From NCBI GenBank assembly GCA_033961575.1, contig CM066736.1, positions 86,287,352 through 86,351,351 of the forward strand: DNA of 64,000 nucleotides, read 5' to 3'. Source of the DNA: Aselliscus stoliczkanus (taxonomy: Eukaryota; Chordata; Mammalia; Chiroptera; Hipposideridae). Under the pieces are notes generated by a model. It had not been told where the DNA came from, did not search any database, and saw only the letters and a list, made by a program, of their open reading frames with translations. Shown here piece after piece: positions 12,913-24,220 of this stretch (its first letter is position 1; each line of letters opens with the position of its first letter). Made by a program: the position numbers and the translations under genes.

Positions 12913-12961
12913 ACACACACACGAAAAAAAAAAAAAAAAAAAAACCGCGCGCGCGCGCGCG
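12872..12961. repeat. compound (AC)n-(A)21-(CG)8 microsatellite in the promoter
   Basis: An (AC)20 run at 12,872-12,911, a second CA run to 12,922, then 21 A at 12,924-12,944, then (CG)8 at 12,946-12,961. Alternating purine-pyrimidine runs of this kind favour Z-DNA. The tract ends about 317 bp before the ARRB1 ATG. Exact lengths may be affected by sequencing and assembly. The open frames on both strands over it are low-complexity artefacts. Confidence 0.95.
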
Positions 12962-13020
12962 AACCCCCACTCTGCAAGCCCTCCCTGTGGTGTCCGGCTG
13001 CCCTGCCCTGGCAGCTCGCT

Positions 13021-13071
13021 GGGCGGCGCGCGCGCACACAGACACGCGCGCACACACACACACGCACACTC
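13021..13071. repeat. second alternating CG/CA tract
   Basis: Mixed gcgcgc and cacaca runs, again alternating purine-pyrimidine, between the first microsatellite and the GC boxes. Confidence 0.9.
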
Positions 13072-13278
13072 CCCGCACTGCTCCACGCCCCTGGCCGCGG
13101 CCTGGGCACTGTGCGGCGGGCGGCGGGCGGGACCGGGGCGGAGGCAGCGGCGGCGGCGGGAGAGCGGAGGAGGCGGAGCAGGCAGCCGAGAGCCGGCGGG
13201 CCCGCGCTCCTCCTGCGGGCCGGGGATTTTCCAGCCTGGGTGCTGACGCCGCGGACCTCCCTGCGGCCGCCGCGGACC

Positions 13279-13298
13279 ATGGGCGACAAAGGGACGCG
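13279..13298 (+). CDS. ARRB1: ARRB1 coding exon 1 (beta-arrestin 1)
   Basis: Encodes MGDKGT plus the first two bases of an Arg codon, then a consensus donor (gtgagt at 13,299). The ATG sits in a strong Kozak context (A at -3, G at +4). The intron is phase 2; unspliced reading stops at once (TGA at 13,300). Joined to 62,333-62,363 it reads MGDKGTRVFKKASPNGK, which distinguishes ARRB1 from ARRB2 (the latter starts MGEKPGTR). Beta-arrestin 1 is a cytosolic adaptor of about 418 residues that binds phosphorylated, agonist-occupied G-protein-coupled receptors, blocks further G-protein coupling, links receptors to clathrin and AP2, and scaffolds MAP-kinase signalling. These residues precede and enter the first beta-strand of the N-domain. 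The rest of the gene is to the right of the window. Confidence 0.95.
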
Positions 13299-13554
13299 GT
13301 GAGTGCAGGCGGCGGGCCAGTCCCGGGGCTCGTGGGGGCGACCTGGGCGAGGGCACCGCCACCAGGGGTTCTAATCCGTGTTCTGGCTCTGCGTCCGTGG
13401 TCACGTCAAGACCCCCAACTCCCGGCCCCGGGGGCACTCAGCTCTCCTCTGCCCCACAGGTCTCCCATGTGGTCGCTGGCAGCAGGGTCGTGGGCCGGGG
13501 ATACCGCGAGAGGAGGACCGGCCGCCCCATCAGGCTCCCGGCTCCTCAGCGCCT

Positions 13555-14115
13555 GACACATACACACACACTCACTCGCTGACACCCAACCCTGCTGGCC
13601 AGCAGCAGCAGAGATGCACAGGGGCAGGTTGACATACAATGGTACATACGGTCCTGTGGACACACGGGCACACTCATCCATGGGCACACTCATGCTGGCA
13701 CACACTGACATTCACTACCGCACACTCATCAATACAGTAACACACTGTCACACACTTGTCAACACATTTCTTGCTGACAGTCATGTTGGCATACACAGGT
13801 CACACTCCAACACACATCAACTCTAACACACCTTCCTGCTAGCACATACATGTTCGTCTACACTGATCCACATACACTGTCACTTTCACTCACTGTGGCA
13901 CACACATGTTGTCACCCTTATTGACATAAACACTTGTGCTGGCACTTATCTCACTAACACATTGTTCTGAAAACCACACCAACGCTGACCGCCACCAGAC
14001 ACAAACCAGACTAATGCCCACACAGACTGGTATCCCTTGGTCATAAGCTAACAGACCTTGGGCGGGGGACACACTCACTCCAGTCTTCACATGGCAAGTA
14101 GTGGAAACACACACA
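13555..14115. repeat. degenerate CA-rich tandem repeat next to exon 1
   Basis: About 550 bp dominated by diverged short units such as cacactcat, ggcacaca and acacact, without a fixed period. It looks like an expanded and then decayed (CA)-derived minisatellite just inside intron 1. Open frames across it (for example 13,614-13,826 plus and 13,890-14,114 minus) are repeat artefacts. Confidence 0.8.
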
Positions 14116-14689
14116 GGTTACACAGGGTGGGAAGCCCCCTGGAGCTTCCCATCGGCCTATTTCCTTTCCTTCTGTCTGACTTCCCCAGGCCTTGGGGCCT
14201 GGCTAGGATCTGTTTTGAGCTGGGGTGGGGAGCGGGGTTCCTATCTCCTTAGGAGCCTTCCCTAACTCAGAAAGAAAGAGGCTATGCCTCAGAAATGGGA
14301 AACTGGGACAAAAGGGGGAGGGGGCTGGGGCACAGCAGCCCCTGGGGACACTCTGGTCAGGTGCTCAGCTTTGTCACCTTGGATCTGCCCCTTCAGTGCA
14401 CTCACTTCCCTAAATTCTGATAGAAGCTTCTCCCTTATCTCCACTTACACCTTCTGCAGCCCCATTTTGCATTTTTTCTTTCTTTCCTGTCTCCTATCCT
14501 TGTGCCCCACTCCTCCCTCCTCTCTTCCCTCCCTCTACCCTCCCTCTGTCACTCTTTGCTTCCAATAATTATTTATGGAGAACCTGCTGTGTGTTAGAAA
14601 TAGTGTGGGGATCAAAGATGTGTCTTGAAGGAGCTAATAGACTAGGGAGAAATAGCCCCAGAGGTCATCACGTTTTGGGACCACTGACA

Positions 14690-14960
14690 AAGCAATTTCA
14701 CACCCACGGCCACCTGACTCTCTCAACAGCATGAGAAAGGTCCTTGTGAGATTATTTCCATTTTCCAGAAGAAACTGAGGCTCAGAGGTAACTTGTGCTC
14801 CTAAGGTTTTAGAAACCGCTTCCCGGCCATCCTCCTGACAGCCTCTCAAGGAGGTTAATTTTCCTGTTCCCCGTTTTCCTCAAGAGGAACCAGAGCTCAG
14901 AGAGGTTACCTGACTTGCCAAAAGGTCAGGAGGGGTCAGAAGCAGGACCAAGGCTAGAGC
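14690..14960 (-). repeat. two adjacent MIR fragments
   Basis: Antisense MIR core text appears twice: ccattttccagaagaaactg at about 14,758 and cctcaagaggaaccagagct at about 14,878. The second is followed by MIR-like agcaggaccaaggctagagc. Confidence 0.6.
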
Positions 14961-15499
14961 CGCTTGGTCAGTTTCTCTGTGATTCTTGCCCTTGGGTACT
15001 GCCAACCCCTCGTGGGCCCTGAATTTGAGGCCAGGGTGGGCTGCTCTGCTCTGTGTGGAGGCCCAGACTGGTGGGGGAGGCTTGAGAAGATCATGATGCA
15101 GCCGCATGGACCTTGATGGCTAGCCCCCATTGCAGCCGGCTGGCCAGCACTGTGAGCCAGTTCTCTGTCCTCTGCAGGAGGATGTGCGACTCTCTCTCCT
15201 CCACTACATCCATGTCCCCTAAAGCCAAGATCCCCTGATCACTGAGGTTGGACTCTTTTCCCTGCAGGGAGTCAGGAGCCCTTCCTCTCCTCCGTTCCTC
15301 CTCCGCTGCTTCACTATCAGGGTGACTCAGCCCCTCTTGGGCCTTGGCTTGCCTCTCTGTGACTTGGGGAGGAATGTCATTGGTCCCCTGTTGCCCTGGG
15401 TTGTCAGCAGGATGGAGACACCATGAGCAGCCAGGCACCTATTGGAGACCCTATCCTTGGGGCCAGGCCCTTTGCCATGACGTCCCCTGCTCAGTTTCT

Positions 15500-15600
15500 A
15501 ACTCACTAGGGGTCCTTGGGCTATTGTCTTCACCTTTCTGGACCTTAGTTTTCCCATCTGCAAATTGGAGCTATTAATACTTAAAACTTTCAGGGCTCTC
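15500..15600 (+). repeat. MIR SINE fragment
   Basis: Partial sense MIR core: ttttcccatctgcaaattgg. Preceded by unassigned intron sequence from 14,960 and followed by a poly(T) run at about 15,702-15,716. Confidence 0.5.
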
Positions 15601-16074
15601 CTTGTGTGTACTGAATTCACTGGGCAGGGGGAGAGGTGCTGCCTAAATCTGGAGCCCAGGCATGGCTACACTCCACCCAAGGGTAGCCCTGCTCCCCTCT
15701 GTTTTTTTTTTTTTTTGTAGCCCCAGGACGCCTCCCTCTCTTTTCCAGGCAGGTTTCCTGAGTAATTTGGAAGAAAGAGGCAAAATCAATAATGGGCTGT
15801 ATCTTTCCTTGTTCCGTTAGCCTTGGGACTCTGCTTTATCTCAGACTTAGACAAGGAAACGGTAAATATCCAATACTCTTAAGGGTCATCATAGTCATCT
15901 CTGCGCCTGGATTTTTCACCCACCATATGAAAGTGACAAAGGGAATTAGTCAGAAACTGTCACTGCCCTCCAGGAACTTCTGGGGTCAAGGGGATGAGAT
16001 AAATACCTGGATAAGACTCATTGCAGGGCAAGTAGTATGCTGACTGTTCTAACAAGGTGTTCTGGGAGCAATCA

Positions 16075-16640
16075 TACATCCATTCAACAAATGTTGACTG
16101 AGTGCCAGGGGCTGGGGGTTCCAGATGCAAGGGATTTAGAGCAGAGGAGGTGGTTATAATGCAGGGTGACCTGTGCTGTGGGAGGCTAAGGAGGAGTCCC
16201 CAACCCAGTCCGGATCGGGGCACAGTAAGGGAAGCTTTCCTGGAAAGGAGGTGGCATTGGAACTACTGAGCTGCATCTGGAAGGATGAGGAGGCCAAGGG
16301 GGTAGGATTAGGGACATCATTCCTGGCAGAGGGTGCAGAATGCACAAAGACTTGGAAGCATGAAGCAACATGTGCATTCAGCCTGCGGTTTGGATTGGGG
16401 ACCCTGAGTGAGCCCTAAGTGGTAAACACGGGCCAGTCATCAACAGCCTGGAATGTAAAGCAAAGGAGAGAGCTTCTCCTGAAGTTGATGGTGATTCAGA
16501 GAAGAGTATGAGGAGGGGAGGGATGGCAGCAGATCTGCATTTCAGAAGGGGGCTGGTGGCAAGGAGGGTGGACAGGAAGAGCAGGTCTGGAGGCAGGGAG
16601 ACCTGTGAGGAGGCCGAGGGGGAGCCTGAGAGACGGCGAG
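16075..16640 (-). mobile_element. L2 LINE 3' region
   Basis: Antisense L2: ccattcaacaaatgttgact at the left end, then agcattcc-type and cagagggtgcagaatgcaca segments and a gagacctgtgaggagg segment near 16,600. The chance frames on both strands here are L2-derived. Confidence 0.75.
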
Positions 16641-16714
16641 CTCTGACCCAAGGCTGTGGACAGGATGGAACCGAAAAACATGAATAAGGAGGTGGAGCCC
16701 CTTAGTCTGACTGG

Positions 16715-16915
16715 CTGAGTATCTGGTATGTGTCAGGAGTTACATGCATGACCTCATTTGATTCTCCCAATGATCCTATTAAGGGACTGTTGTTCCCATT
16801 TCACAGATGAGGAAAGAGACTAGGGGAGATTAATTGGTCCACTGCTCTTCAGCCAATGAACTTCTGAACCCAGGCCTGTCTGCCCACAAAGCCCATCTGC
16901 TGCTCTGTGCTTTCA
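16715..16915 (-). repeat. MIR SINE
   Basis: Nearly full antisense MIR: catgacctcatttgattctc, then cccatttcacagatgaggaa and a terminal cccaggcctgtctgcc segment. Confidence 0.8.
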
Positions 16916-17958
16916 CTCAGAGGGAGGGAACTTGTCTGGCTCACAGTGGGCCTCCCTCACCTCCCTGGCTGCCCTGTCCTCAAGCTGTGCCTCCCTTCTG
17001 GTTCTTGCTGTTGCAACTAATGCAATTGGCAACATGATCAGTTAGAGAACAGGAGGGACTTCCTGAAAGGCAATGGGATGGAATGGATTTTCCTTTCCTA
17101 CACATGTTTATGAACTCTTCCTTTTTGGTGGGGGAAGAGGGTGTGTGTCATGGGGACATGTAATCACCCGTTCTCCGTGAGCCCTGGCTGTTGTCTCTCT
17201 TGGTGGTTAAGCTCTGTGTGACCCATCTTGGCTAGAACATGGGGAAGTCCTGTGGCTTTGGCCAGGGTCACTTGTGGGGCTGCTGGGAACAGAAGTAGAG
17301 CCCGACCCATCGTCTCTGAGCCCCAACTCCAGGCCAGCCTCTGGGCTTCAGACTTCTCCGTGGCTCTCTTGCTTCCAAGTGTGGACCTCCTTGCTGGAGG
17401 TCGAAGCATGGGTCCAGGGGTCCTGAGCGGTGTGTTGGTCAGACCTCAGGGCTGTGGCAATGGAAAAACAATAAGCTGGGGGTCAGCATGCCCCCGAGTG
17501 GCTTCCTGGCCTCTGCTGTTGCCAGAGTGACCGTGCTGACTATCTAATGGGGACTGCAGGGGGTAAAGGGCTTGGCAGGAAGCCAGACTGGAAGTTGAGA
17601 AAGATGTGGGGAGAGACTCCTGCATAGATAAGTCAGGACCTGGGGGTAAGGGCAGGGTAATGATGAAGGTGGAAGGTGGGGATTTGAAAGTCTTGTTTAG
17701 AGATGGTAGTTGATTTGGGGAGTGTAGGTAACATAGCCCAGGGAGAAGGTGTGGTCTATGAAGAGGGGATGGTTAGGGACAGCTGGGGCCTTGGAGAGTA
17801 CCCACTGCTGAGGGTGGAGACAGGAGGAAGGACACAAGGGAGGCTGTGTCCTAGGAGCCAAAGAAGCAGGGAAGGACGACTAACAGAGGAAAAGCTGGGA
17901 AAAGACCCCTGGGATTTAGCCAGAACGCAGTGGCTGGTGACTTGATGAGGGAGTTTTG

Positions 17959-18078
17959 TTTTTGTTTTGTTTTTGTTTTTGTTTTGAGGGCAGTGTCACT
18001 GGCCCTCATATGTGGGACCGAACCGGGGCCGCTGGCTTCCCAAGCCAGCGCTTAACCACCGCACCACTTGGCCAGCCA
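17959..18078 (-). mobile_element. short tRNA-derived SINE with 14-bp target-site duplication
   Basis: A (TTTTG)n tail, then gggcagtgtcactggccctc and the tRNA-like head ending ggccagcc. Flanked by a perfect 14-bp duplication (atgagggagttttg) at 17,945-17,958 and 18,079-18,092. Reverse complement shows the B box in the accgaaccgggg region. Confidence 0.93.
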
Positions 18079-18389
18079 ATGAGGGAGTTTTGATGGAGTC
18101 ATGAGGACAAAGCCAGGTCCAGGGCCAGAGGAGAAGGGGCGGACCCCGCTGTTCTCCATGTCTGGGACTGGGACAGGCCTCTTGGCGGAAGGATGTGAGG
18201 CCCTGGGCTGGGGGTGGTGGGGACTCTGGAGTATGACCTGGACTCCAGGTCCAGGGGACCTGGTGGGGACCTGGGGTGTGAGGCTCAGCTGAGGGCCAGG
18301 AGGGACATTGAGGGCATGTGAACTGATCACAGGGAGGTATGTCTGTTCTGGCTCCTGGAAAAGGGGCACCTGACTCAGGCTGGGTGTCT

Positions 18390-18545
18390 TGGGGAAGGCT
18401 TCCTGGAGGAGGTGGCCCCTGAGCTGGGTCCTGGGGCCTGAAGAAGACTTAGGTGTTCCAGATAGAAGGAAGAGCCTATGCCAAGGTGCGGATAGTGGGT
18501 GCAGATGCATGAATGTGAGGAGTGAGGCTGCTGAGGGAGGTGGCA
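18390..18545 (-). mobile_element. L2 LINE fragment
   Basis: Antisense L2: ggaaggcttcctggaggagg, gtgttccagatagaaggaag and agcctatgccaaggtgcgga. No coding capacity. Confidence 0.7.
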
Positions 18546-18799
18546 GCCCTGGTGAGCGGGCCTTGGATGCTGGGGTGGGTGGGTTTCGAGGTACCCTCTC
18601 ACGCATTTATTCATACCCCAGCTGTCTTTTTTCCCCAGCGGGTGAGCTCCCTGTGGTTTGGGGCTATTTCTGTTTGCTATTTGCTGGTCCATTATTCACC
18701 TCTGGATCTGGCCCTAGGAGATGTCTGGCTGGGATTTGTTGACTGAACTCCTTCCGCTCTTTTTGCTTCTGCTATCAGCCTAGGAGCTCCCTAAGTGCT

Positions 18800-19180
18800 G
18801 GAATTAGGTCTTCCCCACTGGGGAATCCTAAGAATGGAAGGCATGCTTCCCACATTAGACTGGGTGCTGGGGGGCGGGAGGGGGCTCCTCCATCAGGCTG
18901 GGAAGCTCTGAGGGAGGGGAAGTCCCACCTCTATCAGAATGGGGTTCCTGTGAGTGAAGGAAAGCTTCATCAGACAGGCTTCTGCAGGTGGGAGCCATAT
19001 CCCCTATATCAAACGGGGAACCCCTGAGGGTGGGCATGTCTGCAGCATGATCCGTGGGATTACAATAGGCATTACCCCTGATGGTTCCTGGGCACCCGTC
19101 TTCCCTCCTGTATACCGGAGAGTTCCTGCCCCAGGAGTGGCTTATGTCCTAGTAGGGTATGTAGAACAGAAGGGGTGGGG
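18800..19180 (+). repeat. degenerate minisatellite, about 37-41-bp unit (block A)
   Basis: At least six imperfect units with a recurring pattern of ctgaggg(a/t)gg, then ccatgtcccct-like sequence, then atcaga and a g-rich end. Units start near 18,828, 18,869, 18,908, 18,948, 18,986 and 19,025; later units are more decayed. Reverse complementing block B at 47,830-48,145 gives units of the same design. Confidence 0.6.
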
Positions 19181-20267
19181 TAGGATTGTGTGGCTGCTTT
19201 TGAGAGGGGAACAAAGGATGCTCTTGTCCTCACCCCCCCATCCCCCAAAGGGCCCTGGCAGGGTCATCTCTCTGGAGACGCACCTCCTCCTTCCTGGGAC
19301 CGGCCCATCTTTAGTCCCACTTTAGAAGAACTGCTTGTTCCTTCTCAGGAGACCTGGTGCCAGACGAGGTCCCCAGGAGGTCAGGGCCCAGGGACTGGAC
19401 CAGACAGGTCCCTGGAGTTCCGTGTGACTGAAGTCACCACAGCAATTGAGCAGCTATCCCTCTGCCCAGGGCTGGACTGTGCCTGGCTAAGACCACAGCC
19501 AGTCCTGTGGGGCCCGCTGTACCTGGAGAGGGATCTAAAGAGCCTGGAGCACAGTGGGGTGCTGTGGCTGACATCAGGCCAGCAGGACATCTGAGCTGTG
19601 CAGTGCTTGTACAGGATACAGCTTCTCTCTCTGAGTGCACCCAGAGGCCCAGAAACTGAATAAGATGGGGCAGGAAGTCCGTCCCACCCCTGCCCAGAGC
19701 CTCTGGGTGCACTGAGAGAGAAGCTACACGCTGTTTTCTTTGGCAGCTTCATCCTCTTCTCCCAGCCTGTGAAATCAGTGGGCATGGGTGCATTCTGGCA
19801 GAGGACCAGGGGAGAGGGTGGGGAGTGGACATCTGGGATGCACCATCTGAGGAGGGTCCCAGAGGTGTGATCTAATGCTTATTCATTGCGGCGTGACCTT
19901 GGGCAGGACTTTGCCCTCTCTGGGTCTTGGTGGCGCTATGGAAGTCAAATCAGCCAGCATGTGTGAAGCTCTTCTGGCTAAGTCACCACTTTCCTATGTT
20001 CTACTCGTGTGTTTCAGGGTGACCTTTCTTCTGTAGGATCAGAAGTGGGGTGTTGGGCAGCTCAGGCCTCCACCACAGACCAGGGGGCTGAGATGGCCAG
20101 GGAGCAGGATCTGGGTGGCGTGGGTTGCACCTTCTCCCACAGGGCCTCGCCTCTCAGCAGCCTTCCACCTCTGGAAGCACCTGCAGTCATCCCGCAGGTC
20201 CTTGAAGGCTCCATTCTCTCTGCCTCGTGGACACCCTCCTCTGGAAGTCCACAGCCCACTCTGTGAT

Positions 20268-20300
20268 CTGATTAGCATAGATTCGAGGCTGATTAGCATA
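20268..20300. promoter_or_regulatory. paired identical TAAT/ATTA-type motifs, 21 bp apart
   Basis: ctgattagcata occurs at 20,268-20,279 and again at 20,289-20,300, a 21-bp start-to-start spacing, or two helical turns. The ATTA core is a homeodomain-type site. Function is only inferred from motif and spacing. Confidence 0.3.
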
Positions 20301-20319
20301 CTGAGTATGCTCTAACAAG

Positions 20320-20520
20320 AACCAGATTTCCTGGTTTCAAATGCCAGCTCTGCCACTTACCAGCTGGGTGACCTGCCGGTAATTATTTAACCCTTTCTCT
20401 GCTGTGGCTCCCTCATCTATAAAGTGGGATAGGCATAGTGCCTGCACAGTCGGTTTTCATGAGGGTTAAATGAGTTAAAATAGGTAAAGTGTGGAGACAG
20501 TCCTTGGCACAAGGGCAGGG
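20320..20520 (+). repeat. MIR SINE
   Basis: Nearly full sense MIR: ccagctctgccacttaccag, tgggtgacctgcc, then ccctcatctataaagtggga and gagggttaaatgagttaaaa. Confidence 0.85.
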
Positions 20521-20559
20521 CAGTGAGGTTAGCTCTCCGATGAGCTCTCACTGGGTCTG

Positions 20560-21300
20560 CCTCGCTCACCAGGCTAGGAGCTCCCCAAGCGGGGGACCCT
20601 GTTTGAGTCACTTTTGAGGCCCAAAGCGCTCAGCACAAGCCTGTTTCATCGTTGCCCCTCAGTACTGGGCTGATGACCTGACCTCACACAATGCCCTTCT
20701 TGTCTTTTCAGGACTGGGTCACCTGTGGCCTCCTCCTCTGGGATGCCCTCGCTGACCTTTTGTGCCATTCTCTCTCTCTTCCTCACTGGTCCCTCCCTCG
20801 CTGCGTGGGTCCTGGTTATTTGCACACTTGTGGTGTCTTCTCTGTGAGGCCAAAAGCACCTGGCCTGAGTCTGTTTTCCCCAGCACCTGTGCAGACCTGG
20901 CGTGGCCCTGAGCTTCATAAATATTTGTTCAGCAAAGGAGGCTGAATGTAGGTGTTTCACTGGGAAAAGATATAGTTGGGGGGCGGTGTGTGAACATTGT
21001 GGTTGGGGCAGACAATGGGGCATCACTGCTGATTTTGAAATATCTAAAAGTGGCCCAGAGCCATAGGTATTGAATTATTCTTTGTGACCCAAAGGGTGGA
21101 GGTCACTGGTTGATCGGCTTTACCTTGCTAGGAGAATGTGTTTTTTGACAGCCAGGGCTACCTGGCAAGGGGCTAGTGGCTTATTCCAGCCTCCACACCT
21201 TTGTTCCTGCTGCTCCCTGTATCTAGAATGCCATCTTCAGTTCTCTCTGCCTGTCCAAATCCTACTTCCTAAATAAGTGCCCCCACCATGGAGCCCATCC
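20560..21300 (+). mobile_element. L2 LINE fragments
   Basis: Sense L2 pieces: aggctaggagctccccaagc at about 20,570, ttcataaatatttgttcagc at about 20,914, and ctgctgctccctgtatctag at about 21,206. They are separated by unassigned sequence, so this may be two or three elements. Confidence 0.6.
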
Positions 21301-22334
21301 TGAGGGTGGGCTCCATTCACCACCCCCATTCTTAGACATTACCGAGCCTTTCCTGGGTCCGGGCAGTGGCACAGGAGAGGGGGGAGTCTCTTTTTAGGAT
21401 GGACATCTGAATCTGGCTAAAGCATATCCAGTGTGGTTTGACCTGGCCTGAGGAGGAGACCATGGCTTCCAATGACCCACTGGTGATCAAGGAACTCTTT
21501 ATGCAGCTGGAGAGCACAGAACTCCCCCTTGGCTTCCACTGGGCAAGTACTCAGAACCCACCTAATTACTGGGGACAGAGTTCTGGGCACTGCGTCCAGC
21601 AGGCTGAGGTCATAATCAGCTAATTAAACCACCCAAGAATTGCTTCTTGGCCCAGAGGAGTGGAGGGAAACGAGGTGGGGGTGGTGAGGCTCAGAGAGAC
21701 GTGAGAAGGAGAGGGATGCTATGCAGAGGGAGTTGAGACACTAGGCCTGCTGAGCAGAGCTGGAAACTGGATGCCAGAAGTGGGGAGAGCATGTCGGAAA
21801 GCAAGGAGAGAGACAGACAGACAGATGAGAGAGGGTGCTCTATAGGGACAGTCCCCAAGCGACATGACTCAGGGGCAGGGACTCTGGCCTGGCAGACAGG
21901 ACCCCACTTCTTCACTGTCCCTGTGATACCATGGAAGAGCTGCTTTTCTTCTTTGGGCCTCCATTTCTCCATGTGTCAAGCAGGAAGTAGGGGAGGCATT
22001 GGCCCAGAAGGTTTCTAGGACCTTTCCTTCTTGCTTCTAGAAGGGGAGAAGACATCAACAGCAGCTGTGTTCTACAATAGCTTGGCCTCTAGCAGCCATG
22101 TCCTCTGGAAGCATCAGGCATCTAGCCTGAGATTGAGTTGCTGTAGGTTCATCAGAAGGGAAGACTGGTGGCAGCGGGCAAGCCCTCAGCCTCTGCCACG
22201 TCCTCGTGACTGTCCTAGCAAACTAGTGTCCTCAGCGAGAGACATTTAAGGCTGCCCAGTGTCTTTCCCATCAGTCTAGGAATTTCCCAAAGAGCACCCC
22301 CCAGGTGTGTGGGGATGGGCTTCCCGAAGGTAGA

Positions 22335-22480
22335 ACCACGAGGTTTGGAGTATGGGTTTGTTAGACAGACTCAGCTTTTCTGTCCAGCAATATTATTGCT
22401 CACAATCTCCAAGATCTTAGGCGAAGTTCTTAAAGTCTTCGAGCATCAGTTTTCATATTTGTGAAATAGATATAGTAATA
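22335..22480 (+). repeat. MIR SINE
   Basis: Decayed sense MIR: cacaatctccaagatcttag, then gcatcagttttcatatttgt and gaaatagatatagtaatatc. Confidence 0.6.
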
Positions 22481-23544
22481 TCACCCTCTGCATGTGGTGG
22501 CTGGGGGCAGAGAGAGTAAGGACTTGATCAAAAGTCATTGTTATTGTTCAAGACCTAGAGTGGATCTCAGCTTTTCTGTCCCTGCCCGCCTCTCTCCTGC
22601 ATCCCTTGCTCCTCTGGCCTGTCCTGGGCTGTGCACACAGCCAGGTGTTGGGGGGTGGGGACTGCTTTGGGCTAGAAGAGAAGCTCATATGATGGCAGGA
22701 AAGGGAAGTGAGATTGCCCAGTGCCAGGCAGGGTGGAGCCCTGTGCTGCTGGGGCAAACTGGGTCCCCTCCCTTTTGGCCCCTCACCCATAGCGGATTCT
22801 CTAGGAGGAAGTGGGGAGAACAGGGGCAGGAAGCCAGGGCATGGGTGGGCGTTGTGGAGGGCCCGAGGCCTCTCTCCCTTAGCCCCTGCCCCGAGGAGCC
22901 CAGAGCCTGGTTTTCTGTTAGGGAAGCCAGCAGGCCACTGTTTCACATATTCAGACAACAACACCCCTTCTTGGTACCCAAACCCTAGCAGGGTGGTGCC
23001 TCCTTGGAGCTGGGGCGCTTGGAAAGCAGTGCCTGCCACAGAGGTCTGCCGAGGTCTGGAGGAAAGGCAGCAAAGGCAGGGAAGAAAGCCGCCTCCCCCT
23101 CCCCCAGTCTCTCCCCAAAGGGCTGGGCTGTGACACACCAGGGCCTCTGACTCTGAGGAAGCTGGTTATATAACTCAGCACGACTCCCTGCTTCCTTCTT
23201 CCATTCCTCCCCATGGCGGAGGTGCTGCTTTGCTCAGAATTCCTGGACCTTGAGAGGTCCCTGTGACCACTCCCCTGCCTGGGGTGCTGGTAGATGCTGC
23301 CCACACCATTTTGGGAGAGGAGCTGTGTGTGCTGCCTTAGTGAGTGCAGGCCACGGGGGTTGGCTCTGCCAGCCGCCCCCCTTCTCACCCTCCTGGGAGC
23401 CCGAGCTGCAAAGGGGAGAAGCCTCATTAGAGGAAACAGGCCATGTCCTGAGACAATTTGCTTGCAGAATGCCCCCAGAGGGGAGCTGGCTTCTATGCAG
23501 CCAGAGGAACAAATAGCCAGCATTTTTCAGTTTGTTCCATTCAA

Positions 23545-24220
23545 TTTCACAAACATTTCTCAAGCGCTTGCTGGGTGCCAGGCCCAGACACACCGCCTGG
23601 CCCACCCCAATGGCATGTCCCTCTACTAGGGGGAAGCCAATTTAAGGAGCAGCTCTGCTCCTGTCTCCCATTTAAGACTATGCACTTTCTCATAGGCTGG
23701 GGCCTCGACCTCCTGGGTTCTGGGGTGGCAGGGAACATCATGACAAGCAATACCACCCACCCCACCCCTAGGCGCCTAGGCATTTTCAGGGTTGGCATAT
23801 ACCCTTTCTATCTGACCATCCCTGCCCTCCCAAGTTGGTGCCCGTGAACAAATACTTCTGTGAATAGCTGCCACATTGCAGGTCCTGGGCTGGGCCCTGA
23901 GGTATGAAGAGGAAACAGAGAGGCCTCTCACTCCTAGTGCTGCTCATATCTTTTGGGGGAGAGGAAATGGATTATTACAACACTGTAAGAAGGGGGTGAT
24001 GGAGATCAGTTTATACTGTGCAGAGCACGCTCAGTAGTAAGGGTCAGAGGCAGCTTTTCAGAAGGGGGTTACTGGAGCCAGCTTTGGACGTGAGTTTGAA
24101 GTGAGCCAGAGGGGACACTTGTCTTGGTGGTATTTGACAGATGGTTTCAGTCGGAACCGACTTTCTTCATCAGATACTTGAGAACCCACTATGTTCCAGG
24201 CATCGTGTTGGACACTTGCT
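23545..24220 (-). mobile_element. L2 LINE fragments
   Basis: Antisense L2 ends at 23,545-23,640 (acaaacatttctcaagcgct) and 23,845-24,130 (aacaaatacttctgtgaata and downstream). A further scrap is at 24,165-24,215. The intervening 23,640-23,840 is unassigned. Confidence 0.6.

Larger units (their letters stand above)
12390..13560 (+). promoter_or_regulatory. ARRB1: ARRB1 CpG-island promoter and 5' UTR
   Basis: The only dense CpG island in the window, centred on ARRB1 exon 1. GC boxes of the gggcgg type cluster at about 13,114-13,165, and no TATA box is apparent, as expected for a broadly expressed housekeeping-like promoter. The start site cannot be fixed from sequence; it is probably within about 13,080-13,200. 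No ATG precedes the ARRB1 start between 13,080 and 13,279, so there is no upstream ORF in that stretch. The island also contains unstable simple-repeat tracts at 12,872-12,961 and 13,021-13,071, which lie upstream of the likely start site. Confidence 0.85.

Noticed and set aside
12670..13437. 255-codon minus-strand frame over the promoter, with several other long frames nearby
   Set aside because: Open because of GC-rich, CA and CG repeats; low-complexity Cys-Val and Phe runs, no domains, and it overlaps the ARRB1 start antisense.
13555..14115. CRISPR-like array of short repeats
   Set aside because: Units are CA-derived, of irregular length and spacing, in a vertebrate genome; not a CRISPR.
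22548..23138. 196-codon minus frame, with other long frames to 23,523
   Set aside because: GC-rich chance frames on both strands; no splice context, no conserved motif and Pro/Gly/Arg-rich composition typical of shadow frames.
23165..23182. TATA-like ggttatataactc suggesting an alternative promoter
   Set aside because: A single motif without CpG context, start-site signal or exon behind it.
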